DNA of 20,758 nucleotides. It comes from an uncultured Fusobacterium sp. GTDB taxonomy: Bacteria; Fusobacteriota; Fusobacteriia; Fusobacteriales; Fusobacteriaceae. This document shows positions 6,593 to 15,261 of the stretch, in pieces; the first letter of the stretch is position 1, and the number at the start of each line of letters is the position of its first letter. The position numbers and the translations under genes were made by a program. The DNA lies in contig UQQO01000023.1 of the NCBI GenBank assembly GCA_900543175.1, positions 1 to 20,758 of the forward strand. The letters are read 5' to 3'. Under the pieces are notes generated by a model, which searched no databases, was not told the origin of the DNA, and worked only from the letters and a program-made list of their open reading frames with translations.

Positions 6593-6928
6593 ATGACAAA
6601 AGTTACAATTTATAGAAAAAATGGTAGAATTGTAGGGTACAAAGCTACCGGACATTCAGAGTATGCTGAGTATGGAGAGGATATAGTTTGTGCTGCACTT
6701 TCAATGGCATTACAGCTGCCTTTGGGAGGGATACAAGATGTTCTTGATCTGATGCCTAAATTTGAAATTGATTCTGATGGATACTTAATGGTAGATATGA
6801 GAGGTATGAATACTTTAGGAAAAGAAAAAGAATTAGATGCTCTTTTAGAAAGCATGGCTTTGATGGTCGAAAATTTATCAAAAGAATATCCTAAAAATGT
6901 AAAGCTTGTAGAGAAGGAGGAAAAATAG
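6593..6928 (+). CDS. prp: Ribosomal-processing cysteine protease Prp
   Basis: This 111-residue protein is of the Prp (YsxB) family. In Staphylococcus aureus Prp removes the N-terminal extension of L27 (and of some phage proteins) before L27 can work in the ribosome. The catalytic pair is visible: H21 in ATGHSEYAEYGEDIVCAAL and C33 in the same segment. It lies between rplU and rpmA, the classical order. There is no convincing Shine-Dalgarno before the ATG: the bases between the rplU stop and the ATG are TTGTTTT. Translation is probably coupled to rplU termination seven bases upstream. Its own 3' end carries the AAGGAGG site of rpmA. Confidence 0.93.
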   Translation: MTKVTIYRKNGRIVGYKATGHSEYAEYGEDIVCAALSMALQLPLGGIQDVLDLMPKFEIDSDGYLMVDMRGMNTLGKEKELDALLESMALMVENLSKEYPKNVKLVEKEEK

Positions 6929-7213
6929 ATGCAATTTACTTTAAATATACAATTATTTGCACATAAAAAAGGACAAGGTTCTGTTAAAAACGGAAGAGAC
7001 TCAAATCCTAAATATCTTGGAATCAAAAAATATGATGGAGAAGTTGTAAAAGCTGGAAACATCATCGTTAGACAAAGAGGAACTGCATTCCATCCAGGAA
7101 ACAACATGGGAATGGGTAAAGACCACACTTTATTTGCTTTAATTGATGGTTATGTAAAATTTGAAAGACTTGGAAAAGACAAAAAACAAGTTTCAGTTTA
7201 CGAAGCAAAATAA
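6929..7213 (+). CDS. rpmA: 50S ribosomal protein L27 precursor with cleavable N-terminal extension
   Basis: This is a 94-residue L27. It starts with a ten-residue extension, [10 protein letters not shown], followed directly by [21 protein letters not shown], the normal mature L27 start whose basic N-terminus reaches the peptidyl transferase centre. The [10 protein letters not shown] junction resembles the Prp cleavage site known from S. aureus (an LQFF-type motif before ASKKG). The rest, [26 protein letters not shown], is typical L27. The ATG follows the prp stop with no gap, and AAGGAGG (6914-6920) lies inside prp. A strong terminator follows. Maturation by Prp is inferred from family knowledge. 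Confidence 0.96.
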   Translation: MQFTLNIQLFAHKKGQGSVKNGRDSNPKYLGIKKYDGEVVKAGNIIVRQRGTAFHPGNNMGMGKDHTLFALIDGYVKFERLGKDKKQVSVYEAK

Positions 7214-7231
7214 TAGCATTTAATGAATTTT

Positions 7232-7261
7232 AGAGAAGCCAAAATAGGCTTCTCTTTTTTT
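7232..7261 (+). terminator. Terminator of rplU-prp-rpmA operon
   Basis: AGAGAAGCC (7232-7240) pairs perfectly with GGCTTCTCT (7247-7255) around AAAATA, followed by a T-run to 7261. Confidence 0.93.
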
Positions 7262-7442
7262 GCATTAAATTTTTATAGAGTGGTTTTTATTTTAGAAAAA
7301 TATAGTCAAGAGATGATAAATTTATTATTATACTATGTTGTGAGAGATTTTTAAAATCGTAAAAATAAAAAGTGTATCAATATAACATTTTTTATGATAA
7401 AATAAGATATATAAAAAACATTTTTTAAGAGGTGAGCAAAAG

Positions 7443-8735
7443 ATGAAGAGAAAAATAGAAGAAAAATTAATTGAATGGAAAAATGGAGAAAATCACAAAC
7501 CTCTTATAATAGATGGTGCAAGGCAGATAGGAAAAACTTATATAGCTTTTTCTTTTGGAAAAGAAAATTATAAGAATAGTGTTTATTTTAACTTTGAGAA
7601 CTCAAAGGATCTAAATAGAATCTTTGAAAAGGATTTGAATCCTGAAAGAATTATAAGAGAGCTTTCAGTATTTTCAGGAAGTACTATTTTAGAAAAGGAA
7701 ACACTTATTATTTTTGATGAGATACAAGCTAGTGAAAAAGCATTAACTTCTTTAAAATATTTTTATGAAGAGAAACCTAATTATGATATTATATGTGCAG
7801 GAAATCTTTTAGGAGTGGCATTAAATAGAGAAAGCTATTCTTTTCCAGTAGGGAAAGTAGAATTATTAAGAATGTATCCTATGGATTTTGAAGAGTTTTT
7901 ATGGGCTTTAAATGAAATAGAACTTTCTAAAATGATAAGAGAACATTTTAATAGTAATGAGATATTTTCTTTACATGATAAAGCTATGGAATATTATAAG
8001 AAATACCTTGTTATAGGTGGAATGCCAAGGGTTATATTAGATTATATAGAAACAGAAAATTTTGATTTTGTTTATTCATCACAGAAAACTCTAAATGATT
8101 CATATATTGCAGATATGGCAAAATATGCAACACCTTATGAAACTGTAAAAATAATGAATACCTTTAATAGTATACCAGCTCAATTAGCAAAGGAAAATAA
8201 AAAATTTCAATATAAGGTTATTAAATCTGGAGCAAGGGCAAATGAGTATGAAGTTCCTATTGAATGGCTTGTATCTTCTGGAGTAATTAATAAATGTGTT
8301 AAAGTAACAGAGGGAAAATTACCATTAAAAGCTTATTCAGAGCCTTCATCGTTTAAAATATATTTAGCTGATACAGGGTTATTATGTTCAAAATTTGAGA
8401 TACCTGCTAATATAATTTTATATGGAAATGATACTTTTGCAGAATTTAGAGGGGCATTAACTGAGAATTATGTCTGTTCAGCTTTAGCTATGAATAACTA
8501 TACCTCTTATTATTTCGAGAAAAATCAAACTTTAGAAATAGATTTTATAATTCAAGATAAAGAGGGAAATATTATTCCAGTAGAGGTAAAAAGTGCTGAA
8601 CATGTTAGAGCTACAAGTCTTAATAACTATATAAAAAAATATTCTCCTAAATATTCAATAAGAGTTTCAGGAAAAAATTTTGGATTTGAAAATGGAATAA
8701 AGAGTGTTCCTCTATATGCTGTGTTCTGTATTTAA
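7443..8735 (+). CDS. AAA_14/DUF4143 family ATP-binding protein
   Basis: This 430-residue protein is of the large bacterial family with an AAA_14 ATPase domain and a C-terminal DUF4143 (PD-(D/E)XK-like) domain; its function is unknown. Walker A is GARQIGKT (25-32) and Walker B is LIIFDE (88-93). The sensor region reads CAGNLLGVAL, where many relatives have GSLLG. The C-terminal nuclease-like core shows D367 in LEIDF and E381/K383 in VEVK. The protein ends in the normal family C-terminus (VPLYAVFCI), so it is complete. GAGGTG lies before the ATG. Codon use is AT-rich and not unusual for the neighbourhood. Its stop lies exactly at the edge of a truncated relative, which suggests local recombination. 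No partner gene was seen. Confidence 0.88.
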   Translation: MKRKIEEKLIEWKNGENHKPLIIDGARQIGKTYIAFSFGKENYKNSVYFNFENSKDLNRIFEKDLNPERIIRELSVFSGSTILEKETLIIFDEIQASEKALTSLKYFYEEKPNYDIICAGNLLGVALNRESYSFPVGKVELLRMYPMDFEEFLWALNEIELSKMIREHFNSNEIFSLHDKAMEYYKKYLVIGGMPRVILDYIETENFDFVYSSQKTLNDSYIADMAKYATPYETVKIMNTFNSIPAQLAKENKKFQYKVIKSGARANEYEVPIEWLVSSGVINKCVKVTEGKLPLKAYSEPSSFKIYLADTGLLCSKFEIPANIILYGNDTFAEFRGALTENYVCSALAMNNYTSYYFEKNQTLEIDFIIQDKEGNIIPVEVKSAEHVRATSLNNYIKKYSPKYSIRVSGKNFGFENGIKSVPLYAVFCI

Positions 8736-9751
8736 AAACTAATTCAAATCTTAAAATGGGAGTTCTTACAGGAGCAATAAGAGTTGCTCAAGCAGGAATA
8801 TTCTCTGACCTCAATAATATTGAAACTCATACAATACTTGATGAAGCTTATGATGAATATTTTGGACTTTTAGAAAATGAAGTTGAAAATGCTTTAATTG
8901 AATACAAAGTTGAAGACAAATTAGAAGATGTTAAGTCATGGTATGATGGTTATAAATTTGGAAATATGGAGGTATATAATCCTTGGAGTATTTTAAAATA
9001 TATAAAATATAAAAAATTAGATGCTTATTGGATAAACACTTCAGGAAATGCTTTAATTAAAGAATTATTACTTCTTTCAGATGGAACAGTTTTTGAAGAC
9101 TTGGACGATTTAGTAAGAGGGCAGGAAAAAATTATATATGTTAATGAAAATATAGCTTTAGGAAATGATTTAGACCCAAATAGACTTTGGGAGCTTATGC
9201 TATTTTCAGGATACCTAACTGTAAAAGAGAAAATAAATAATGAATCGTATTTAATAAAAATTCCTAATAAAGAAATTCAATCATTTTTTAAAGGACTTTT
9301 TGCTGAAATAGTATTTAAAGAGAAAAGTAATATAACAAGTATGAAAGCAGCTTTAGAAAGTAAAGATATAAATACTATTGTAAGAATTTTAGAAAAGGTT
9401 GTACTTAATGCAATGAGTTTTTATGATACGAATAAAAAACTTGAAAATCCGTATCAAACATTACTTGCAGGATTTTTCTATGCCTTAGATGCTTATTATG
9501 AAATGAAACCAAATTCAGAAACAGGATATGGTAGAGCTGATATAGTATTAATACCAAGAAATAGAAAATGGTCAGGATATATATTTGAGTTGAAAAGAGC
9601 CAAAACACAAAATCTTGAGAAAGAGGCATCAAAGGCTCTTGAGCAGATAGAAAAAAAGAAATATGATACTTTACTAATAAATGAAGGAATAAAAGATATA
9701 ATTAAAATTGGTTTGGTATTTGATGGTAAAAAAGCAGTAGCTTATTACTAA
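8732..9751 (+). pseudogene. 5'-truncated AAA-ATPase-like / PD-(D/E)XK nuclease-superfamily gene
   Basis: The frame encodes the C-terminal two thirds of the AAA-ATPase_like (PF09820) plus DUF1703/PDDEXK_9 architecture, families usually about 520-570 residues long. The P-loop ATPase part (Walker A) is missing. Recognisable pieces are LKTNSNLK and VLTGAIRVAQAGIFSDLNN at the very start, SWYDGYKFG and VYNPWSIL in the middle, and the nuclease-like D262, E278 and K280 (GRAD, ELK) counted from the ATG at 8756. Homology starts upstream of that ATG, at the upstream gene's stop codon. The ATG has no ribosome site. It is best read as a remnant; translation from 8756 would give 331 residues. The break leaves no stops in the rest, so it is recent or still selected. 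Confidence 0.75.
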
Positions 9752-9817
9752 AATATTCATGAAAATCTATCTAAAATTGTGTAAGAATTCTGACATAGAT
9801 AACAAAAAAGTAAAAAA

Positions 9818-9845
9818 GGTGTTAATACATTTAAGTACCAACACC
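9818..9845 (-). terminator. Minus-strand hairpin with T-tract, no associated gene
   Basis: GGTGTT (9818-9823) pairs with AACACC (9840-9845), with a small inner TAC/GTA stem. Read on the minus strand it is followed by TTTTTTACTTTTTT, a terminator shape. No minus-strand gene lies upstream of it, so it may be left from a lost gene. Confidence 0.35.
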
Positions 9846-9875
9846 AAAAATTATACACCCAATTAATAAAGTATG

Positions 9876-9919
9876 AAAAAGATAACTAAAGGTTGAAAAA
9901 ATCTGTAGTTATCTTTTTT
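9876..9919. terminator. Terminator before yqeK
   Basis: AAAAAGATAACTA (9876-9888) pairs perfectly with TAGTTATCTTTTT (9906-9918), 13 pairs around a 17-base loop, ending in a T6 run. It isolates the ATPase locus from yqeK-rnr. Confidence 0.7.
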
Positions 9920-10002
9920 ATTTTGATAAAAAGATTGCAAAGTTAAAATAATCTGTTAAACTAAAATTAGGAGATAAATTAAAAAATCCTATGGAGGAAA
10001 AA

Positions 10003-10575
10003 ATGTTAGAGAGATTAAGAGAAGAAGTTAAAAAGAGAGTAAAGGAAAAAAGATATATACATATACTAGGAGTAGAGGAAAAAGCTGCTGAGTTGGCAGA
10101 AAAATATGGAGTTGATGAGGAAAAATGTAGAATAGCTGCTATCTTACATGATGTGGCTAAAGAAATGGAAATAAAAGAGATGGAGAAAATTTGTAGAGAG
10201 AATTTTTCTGATGAATTGACAGAAAAGGACATAGATATAAGTGAGATACTTCATGGATTTGTAGGTTATATAGTTGCAAGAGATGAGTTTAAAATATCTG
10301 ATGAGAGCATATTAAATGGAATAAAGTATCATACTGTGGGAAAAAAGGGGCTAGATACTTTAGGCAGAATAATATATATTGCAGATGCTATTGAGAAAAA
10401 TAGAGATTATCCAGGAGTTGAAAATATTAGGGCAGAAGTTGCTAAAGATTTAGATAAGGGAATTATTTTTGAAATAGATAGAAAAACTAATTATCTTTCC
10501 AGTATAGGAGGAAAAATTCATAAAAATACTATGGAGATGAGAGATTGGTTAGCAGAAAATAGTAATGGGAGGTAA
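10003..10575 (+). CDS. yqeK: YqeK family HD-domain phosphohydrolase (Ap4A hydrolase type)
   Basis: This 190-residue HD-domain protein is of the YqeK family, which in Gram-positives splits diadenosine tetraphosphate symmetrically to two ADP using bound metal. The metal ligands are visible: H20, H49-D50 (ILHDVAKEM), H84 (LHGFVGY), H110 (KYHTVG) and D128 (YIADAIEKNR). PGVENIR is another family mark. The ATG at 10003 is preferred because GGAGG ends five bases before it; an in-frame ATG at 9991 would overlap that site and add four residues. The gene ends two bases before rnr, so the two are one operon. Ap4A activity is inferred from the family. Confidence 0.88.
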   Translation: MLERLREEVKKRVKEKRYIHILGVEEKAAELAEKYGVDEEKCRIAAILHDVAKEMEIKEMEKICRENFSDELTEKDIDISEILHGFVGYIVARDEFKISDESILNGIKYHTVGKKGLDTLGRIIYIADAIEKNRDYPGVENIRAEVAKDLDKGIIFEIDRKTNYLSSIGGKIHKNTMEMRDWLAENSNGR

Positions 10576-10577
10576 AA

Positions 10578-12695
10578 ATGAATTTAGAAAAAGAGTTAGA
10601 AAAATTAAAAAGTTTAATGTATAAGGGAAAAGGGTTAAAATTAGATGAGATAACAAAACTTATGGGGTGGTCTCCAAAGAGCAAAAAAGAGAATAGAGAT
10701 ATCTTAGATAGATGGATAGACTCTGGAGAGCTTATGAGAAATAATAGAGGAAAATATAATATTCCTGAGAATTTAGGATATGTAAAGGGAACTTTTAGCA
10801 TAATAAAAGATAGATTTGCCTTTGTAGATACTAAAGATGAGGGGATTTTTATACCTAAACCATTTTTTAATTCAGCTTTAGATGGAGATACTGTTCTTGT
10901 TAAGATAACAGCAGGTTTAAATGGAGATAAAAAGAAAGAGGGAGAAGTTGTAAAAATTATCAGTAGAGAGAAAGACACAGTAGTTGGAATTTTACAAAAA
11001 AATGATAGTTTTGGTTTTGTAACACCAACTCACTCTTTTGGAAAGGATATATATATCCCTTATAAACTTATGAAAAATGCAAAGGATCAACAATTAGTTG
11101 TTGTAAAAATTACTTCTTGGGGTGGAAATGATAGAAAACCTGAAGGAGAGATAATAGAGGTAATAGGAGATCCATATAATACTAAAAATATGATAGATGC
11201 TCTTATTTTAAGAGAGGGTATGTCAGAAGTTTTCCCTAAAGCAGTAATGGCTGAAGCTAAAAATATTCCATCAACAGTTTCAAAAGATGAGATTGCTAAG
11301 AGAAGAGATTTGAGAGATCTACCTATTATAACAATAGATGGTGAAGATGCTAAGGATTTAGATGATGCTGTTTATGTAGAAAAATTAAAAAATGGAAATT
11401 ATAGATTGATAGTAAGTATTGCAGATGTATCTTATTATGTTCCAGAGGGTTCAATGCTAGATGAGGAAGCATATAAGAGAGGGAACTCAGTATATCTTGT
11501 AGATAGAGTGTTACCAATGTTCCCTAAAGAATTATCAAATGGAATCTGTTCTTTAAATCCTAATGAAGATAAATTGACATTTACTTGTGAAATGGAGATA
11601 ACTCCAGAAGGGAAAATAGTTGATTCAGATACATATAAATCAGTTATAAAAACAGCTAGAAGAATGACTTATACTGCTGTAAATAAGATTATAGCTGGAG
11701 AAGAGGAAGCTGTAAGAGAGTACAGTGATATAAAAGATATGGTAATGACTATGTTGGAACTTTCTAGAATAATAAGAGAGTTAAAGCATAAGAGAGGAAG
11801 TATAGATTTTGATTTAGCAGAGATAAAACTTGTGCTTGATGAAGATGGAAAGGTTAAATATATTAAAAATAGGGATAGAGGAGAATCTGAAAGAATAATA
11901 GAAGATTTTATGATTGCAGCTAATGAAACTGTTGCAGAGAAGCTGTTCTGGTTAGAGATTCCATCAATATATAGAACACATGAGAAACCAGATCCTGAAA
12001 GAATAAGAAACTTAAATGAAACATTAAGTAAATTTAAGTATAGAATCCATTCAGCAGAGGAGATACATCCAAAACAATTCCAACAAATAATAGAGGACTC
12101 TAAAGAAAAGGGAATAAATCTTTTGGTACATAAGATGATATTGATGTCTTTAAAACAGGCCAAATATACAGTTGACAATCTAGGACACTTTGGTTTAGCA
12201 TCAGGATATTACACTCACTTTACATCTCCAATTAGAAGATATTCTGACTTAATGGTTCATAGAATACTAAACTCTGTACTACATGGATATCCAAGTAAAA
12301 AAGCTATAGTTAAGAGTATGGAAACATTGCCACAAATTTGTGAGCATATTTCTAAAACAGAGAGAGTAGCAATGAAAGCAGAAGATGAAAGTGTAAAAAT
12401 TAAATTAGTTGAATATATGATGGATAAAGTTGGAGAGGAGTACAATGCTATTGTAGTAGGATTTAGTAATAAGAGGGTATTCTTTGAAACTGAAGAACAT
12501 ATAGAATGTTTCTGGGATGTTGTTTCAGCTAAACACTATTATGAATTTGATGATAGAGAGTATGTAATGAAAGATATGGACAATGGAAATATCTTTAGTA
12601 TTGGGGATAAGATGAAGGTTATCTTAGTTAAAGCTAGTTTAGCAGAGCTTGAAATAGAAGTAGTACCCCAAGTTGTAATGGAAGAGGGATTTTAG
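10578..12695 (+). CDS. rnr: Ribonuclease R (RNase II/R family 3'-5' exoribonuclease)
   Basis: This 705-residue processive 3'-5' exoribonuclease degrades structured RNA, including rRNA and tmRNA-tagged messages. Domains in order are an N-terminal winged-helix region (about 1-60), two cold-shock OB domains (about 65-200), the RNB catalytic domain (about 240-570) and a C-terminal S1 domain (about 620-700). The four active-site aspartates occur at D254, D260, D262 and D263 with the spacing known from E. coli RNase R (272, 278, 280, 281). It lacks the long lysine-rich tail of the E. coli enzyme, as is usual outside enterobacteria. GGAGG lies before the ATG and overlaps the end of yqeK. A terminator shared with fplA follows. 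Confidence 0.95.
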   Translation: MNLEKELEKLKSLMYKGKGLKLDEITKLMGWSPKSKKENRDILDRWIDSGELMRNNRGKYNIPENLGYVKGTFSIIKDRFAFVDTKDEGIFIPKPFFNSALDGDTVLVKITAGLNGDKKKEGEVVKIISREKDTVVGILQKNDSFGFVTPTHSFGKDIYIPYKLMKNAKDQQLVVVKITSWGGNDRKPEGEIIEVIGDPYNTKNMIDALILREGMSEVFPKAVMAEAKNIPSTVSKDEIAKRRDLRDLPIITIDGEDAKDLDDAVYVEKLKNGNYRLIVSIADVSYYVPEGSMLDEEAYKRGNSVYLVDRVLPMFPKELSNGICSLNPNEDKLTFTCEMEITPEGKIVDSDTYKSVIKTARRMTYTAVNKIIAGEEEAVREYSDIKDMVMTMLELSRIIRELKHKRGSIDFDLAEIKLVLDEDGKVKYIKNRDRGESERIIEDFMIAANETVAEKLFWLEIPSIYRTHEKPDPERIRNLNETLSKFKYRIHSAEEIHPKQFQQIIEDSKEKGINLLVHKMILMSLKQAKYTVDNLGHFGLASGYYTHFTSPIRRYSDLMVHRILNSVLHGYPSKKAIVKSMETLPQICEHISKTERVAMKAEDESVKIKLVEYMMDKVGEEYNAIVVGFSNKRVFFETEEHIECFWDVVSAKHYYEFDDREYVMKDMDNGNIFSIGDKMKVILVKASLAELEIEVVPQVVMEEGF

Positions 12696-12714
12696 ATATA
12701 TTATAAGTTAAAAT

Positions 12715-12762
12715 AAAAACTACACCTATTATCTTTTAATAAGATTTTAAGTGTAGTTTTTT
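12715..12762. terminator. Bidirectional terminator between rnr and fplA
   Basis: AAAAACTACAC (12715-12725) pairs perfectly with GTGTAGTTTTT (12751-12761), 11 pairs, with flanking A and T tracts on both sides. It serves the convergent rnr and fplA genes. Confidence 0.75.
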
Positions 12763-12765
12763 ATT

Positions 12766-15072
12766 TTAGAAAGTATATCCCATATAAACTTCAAATAATG
12801 GCGAAGAATCATCTAAATTATTTGAAAGGAAAAGACTAATAGGTCCTAGGAAAGTATTCCAACCTATACCACCACCATAACCATGATATTTTCTATCACC
12901 AATAGAGTAATTATCTTGGAAAGGTAGTGAGTCAGATGAATAAGTTAGCATATTATATTTTACTAAAAGATGGAAAGTATCAGTTAATTTATATTGAATA
13001 CCCCCTCTTAAAATATAAAACTCATCAGCATATCTACCCATCATAGGAAGTCCCACAAAGGAGAAAGCTGTTTCTGAACTTCTCAATCCTCCTATTCTAA
13101 ATAGTGAACTTTTTGGAAGTTCTTCCCCTCTCATTTTACCCCCAGCAACTCCAAAGCCTACTGAGAATTTTTCAGATAGTGGGGTGTAGAAATTAGCAGA
13201 AAACATTCCACCACCTAAGTTAGTTTCTTTTCCACTTATATCTTGAGAGTTAAATCCCTCTAAACGCAGTACTGTCCCTTTAGAAGGGAAGTTTCTTTCA
13301 TTTAAAGTATCAACATAAGTGTATATACTTGAAAATAGAGCTTGATAGTTTTCATTAAAGTTATAAATATCTCTATCTCCACTTAAATATTTATTATCAT
13401 TATTAGCATAACCAAGAGATATTCCAGATACTACACTATTAGAAATAGCAGTACCAAAAGATAGTGAAGCTATAAATTTATTAGTTGTATAAGTAGAAAC
13501 CTTATCTCCATTTCTATAAATAAATAGAGGATCTGTTTCATAACCTATACTTGCTCCACCTAAAAGTTTAAATTTTCCAACCTCATAGAAAGTAACATTA
13601 TTAAAGTTGATTTTAGGAAAACTAGATGCCTCAGCTTTAATAGTATAGTTTCTTGTCCAGATTCCAAAATTTGGTACTGTAGCAGCTATATTCATAGATC
13701 CACCATAATTTGAAGCATAGTTTAAAGAAGCTCTTATATTAATTCCATCTTTTTCTTTTACTTTAAAGATTACAGTGTCATCATTAACTTCATAAAAAGC
13801 ACGTTCAATATAGCTAACTGAATAGATCTTTTTAGTCCATTCATTTAAATCATTCTTTGTAAACTTTCTATTTTTAACAGTAGGTTTTAAATCATTAACT
13901 TTTTCTAAAGTAAGGATATTATTTCCTTCTAATTTAATTTTATTAATTTGAATAGGTTCTTCTTTTAAAGCTTTATCTTTAATCTCTTTGAAGTCTTTAG
14001 GTGAGCTTAAATTAGCAAGAATATAACCATATTTTTCAGCAGCTTTTTCTCCTTCTACAACTAATTCATTTAAATTTCCAAAGTCAATAGTATCGTGGTT
14101 TTTAACATCTGGAACAATTAGAAGATCAGCAAGTCTCTTATGAGTTTCAGTTTTTCTATTACCATTGTAAGTAGAAAGTTTATCTAAAATAGTAATAAGA
14201 TTTGATTTTTCATTTATTTTAGAAGTCTCAGCAGTAATATCAACAGCTATGATTATATCTGCACCTAGAGAAAGGGCAACATCTATAGGGAAGTTATTAA
14301 CTACTCCACCATCTACATAAAATTTATTATTATCTTTTACAGGTTCAAGAAAACTAGGGATTGCCATACTTTTAAAAGTAGCAATAGCCAAATCACCATC
14401 AGCAAGAATAACCTCTTTACCTGTTTGAAGATCTGTGGTAATAGCTCTATATTCAATAGGAAGCTCATTAAAGTTTTTAACATTTTCAGCTCTACTAAAT
14501 ATATCTTTTAATTGTAGATAGATATTTTCACCATTTAAAATTCCCATAGGAAAAGATAATTTTAGATTTTTATCTATACTCATAGTAAAAGGATATTTAT
14601 CATTTTCTATTTTTTCTTCAATATTTTTTAGGTTTCTATCCTTTGAGTTAGTTAAAAGTGAGTTGAATTTTAAGTTAAGAACAGTTTTTTCAATCTCATC
14701 TGGAGAGTATCCAACAGAATACATTCCCCCTACAATACTTCCTACACTTGTTCCTACTATTATATCAATGGGAACTTGATATTTTTCTAAAACTCTTAAA
14801 ACACCAATATGAGCAGCTCCTTTTGCTCCACCACCACTTAAAACAAGAGCTATTTTAGGACGGTTTTCATTAAAATTAACTTTTTTAGAAAGATCAATAT
14901 TAGATTTTTCAATCTCCTCTTTCATCAATTCTAAGTGCATCTGTTGAAGTTTTAGCTCTTCAATTACCCTATTTATTTCATCTATTTTATACTCTTTAGA
15001 TTGCACACCTTCAGAGAAGCTATAACAAAAAGAGAGAAAAAATAAAGTTAAAGAGAAAATTTTTTTTAACAT
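12766..15072 (-). CDS. fplA: Type Vd autotransporter with patatin phospholipase domain (FplA-like)
   Basis: This 768-residue outer-membrane protein resembles FplA of F. nucleatum, a class A1 phospholipase autotransporter of about 760 residues. It has a signal peptide (MLKKIFSLTLFFLSFCYSFS), then a short coiled segment. The patatin domain (about 74-270) has oxyanion loop GGGAKG (80-85), nucleophile S109 in GTSVG (107-111) and D254 in DGG. A POTRA-like domain (about 372-440) and a 16-strand BamA-type barrel (about 445-768) ending in YMGYTF follow. All catalytic residues are present. The start at 15072 is chosen because AGGAG lies eight bases upstream; a longer in-frame start at 15117 would spoil the signal peptide. 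The gene is alone in its transcription unit. The substrate (host or bacterial phospholipid) is inferred. Confidence 0.93.
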   Translation of the reverse strand: MLKKIFSLTLFFLSFCYSFSEGVQSKEYKIDEINRVIEELKLQQMHLELMKEEIEKSNIDLSKKVNFNENRPKIALVLSGGGAKGAAHIGVLRVLEKYQVPIDIIVGTSVGSIVGGMYSVGYSPDEIEKTVLNLKFNSLLTNSKDRNLKNIEEKIENDKYPFTMSIDKNLKLSFPMGILNGENIYLQLKDIFSRAENVKNFNELPIEYRAITTDLQTGKEVILADGDLAIATFKSMAIPSFLEPVKDNNKFYVDGGVVNNFPIDVALSLGADIIIAVDITAETSKINEKSNLITILDKLSTYNGNRKTETHKRLADLLIVPDVKNHDTIDFGNLNELVVEGEKAAEKYGYILANLSSPKDFKEIKDKALKEEPIQINKIKLEGNNILTLEKVNDLKPTVKNRKFTKNDLNEWTKKIYSVSYIERAFYEVNDDTVIFKVKEKDGINIRASLNYASNYGGSMNIAATVPNFGIWTRNYTIKAEASSFPKINFNNVTFYEVGKFKLLGGASIGYETDPLFIYRNGDKVSTYTTNKFIASLSFGTAISNSVVSGISLGYANNDNKYLSGDRDIYNFNENYQALFSSIYTYVDTLNERNFPSKGTVLRLEGFNSQDISGKETNLGGGMFSANFYTPLSEKFSVGFGVAGGKMRGEELPKSSLFRIGGLRSSETAFSFVGLPMMGRYADEFYILRGGIQYKLTDTFHLLVKYNMLTYSSDSLPFQDNYSIGDRKYHGYGGGIGWNTFLGPISLFLSNNLDDSSPLFEVYMGYTF

Positions 15073-15164
15073 ATTAACATCTCCTAGATATTTAAATTTT
15101 ATAATTGATTTTATCATGAAAATAATATTAAAGAAAATAGAATAATTAAAAATTATAATTTATC

Positions 15165-15217
15165 TAACTAAGCTCAGTTATCTAGCATATCGCTAGGTTT
15201 TGACAAAGTACCTTTGT
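15165..15217. repeat. Cluster of three small inverted repeats
   Basis: Three short hairpins lie in a row upstream of fplA: TAACT/AGTTA (15165-15180, 6-base loop), CTAGC/GCTAG (15182-15196, 5-base loop) and ACAAAG/CTTTGT (15203-15217, TAC loop). They carry no ORF and no T-tract, and their role is unknown. This cluster and the larger repeat element after it fill most of the gene-free gap 15073-15535. Confidence 0.6.
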
Positions 15218-15261
15218 TATTTACGTTAATTAGTCAATTTTAACTCTTCCTATTTCTTTTA

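Noticed and set aside
6610..7128. Open minus-strand frame of 172 codons opposite prp and rpmA
   Set aside because: It lies antisense to two well-supported genes, has no ribosome site and resembles no family I know.
7443..9751. Antiphage or toxin-antitoxin defence system
   Set aside because: Both ATPase families are widespread with unknown function, the second gene is truncated, and there is no nearby effector, methylase or antitoxin.
11669..12178. Open minus-strand frame inside rnr
   Set aside because: Shadow of the RNB domain coding strand, no ribosome site, Ser/Ile-rich composition.
15073..15117. Longer in-frame start for the FplA-like protein
   Set aside because: It puts a charged stretch ahead of the signal peptide, and the AGGAG site belongs to the ATG at 15072.
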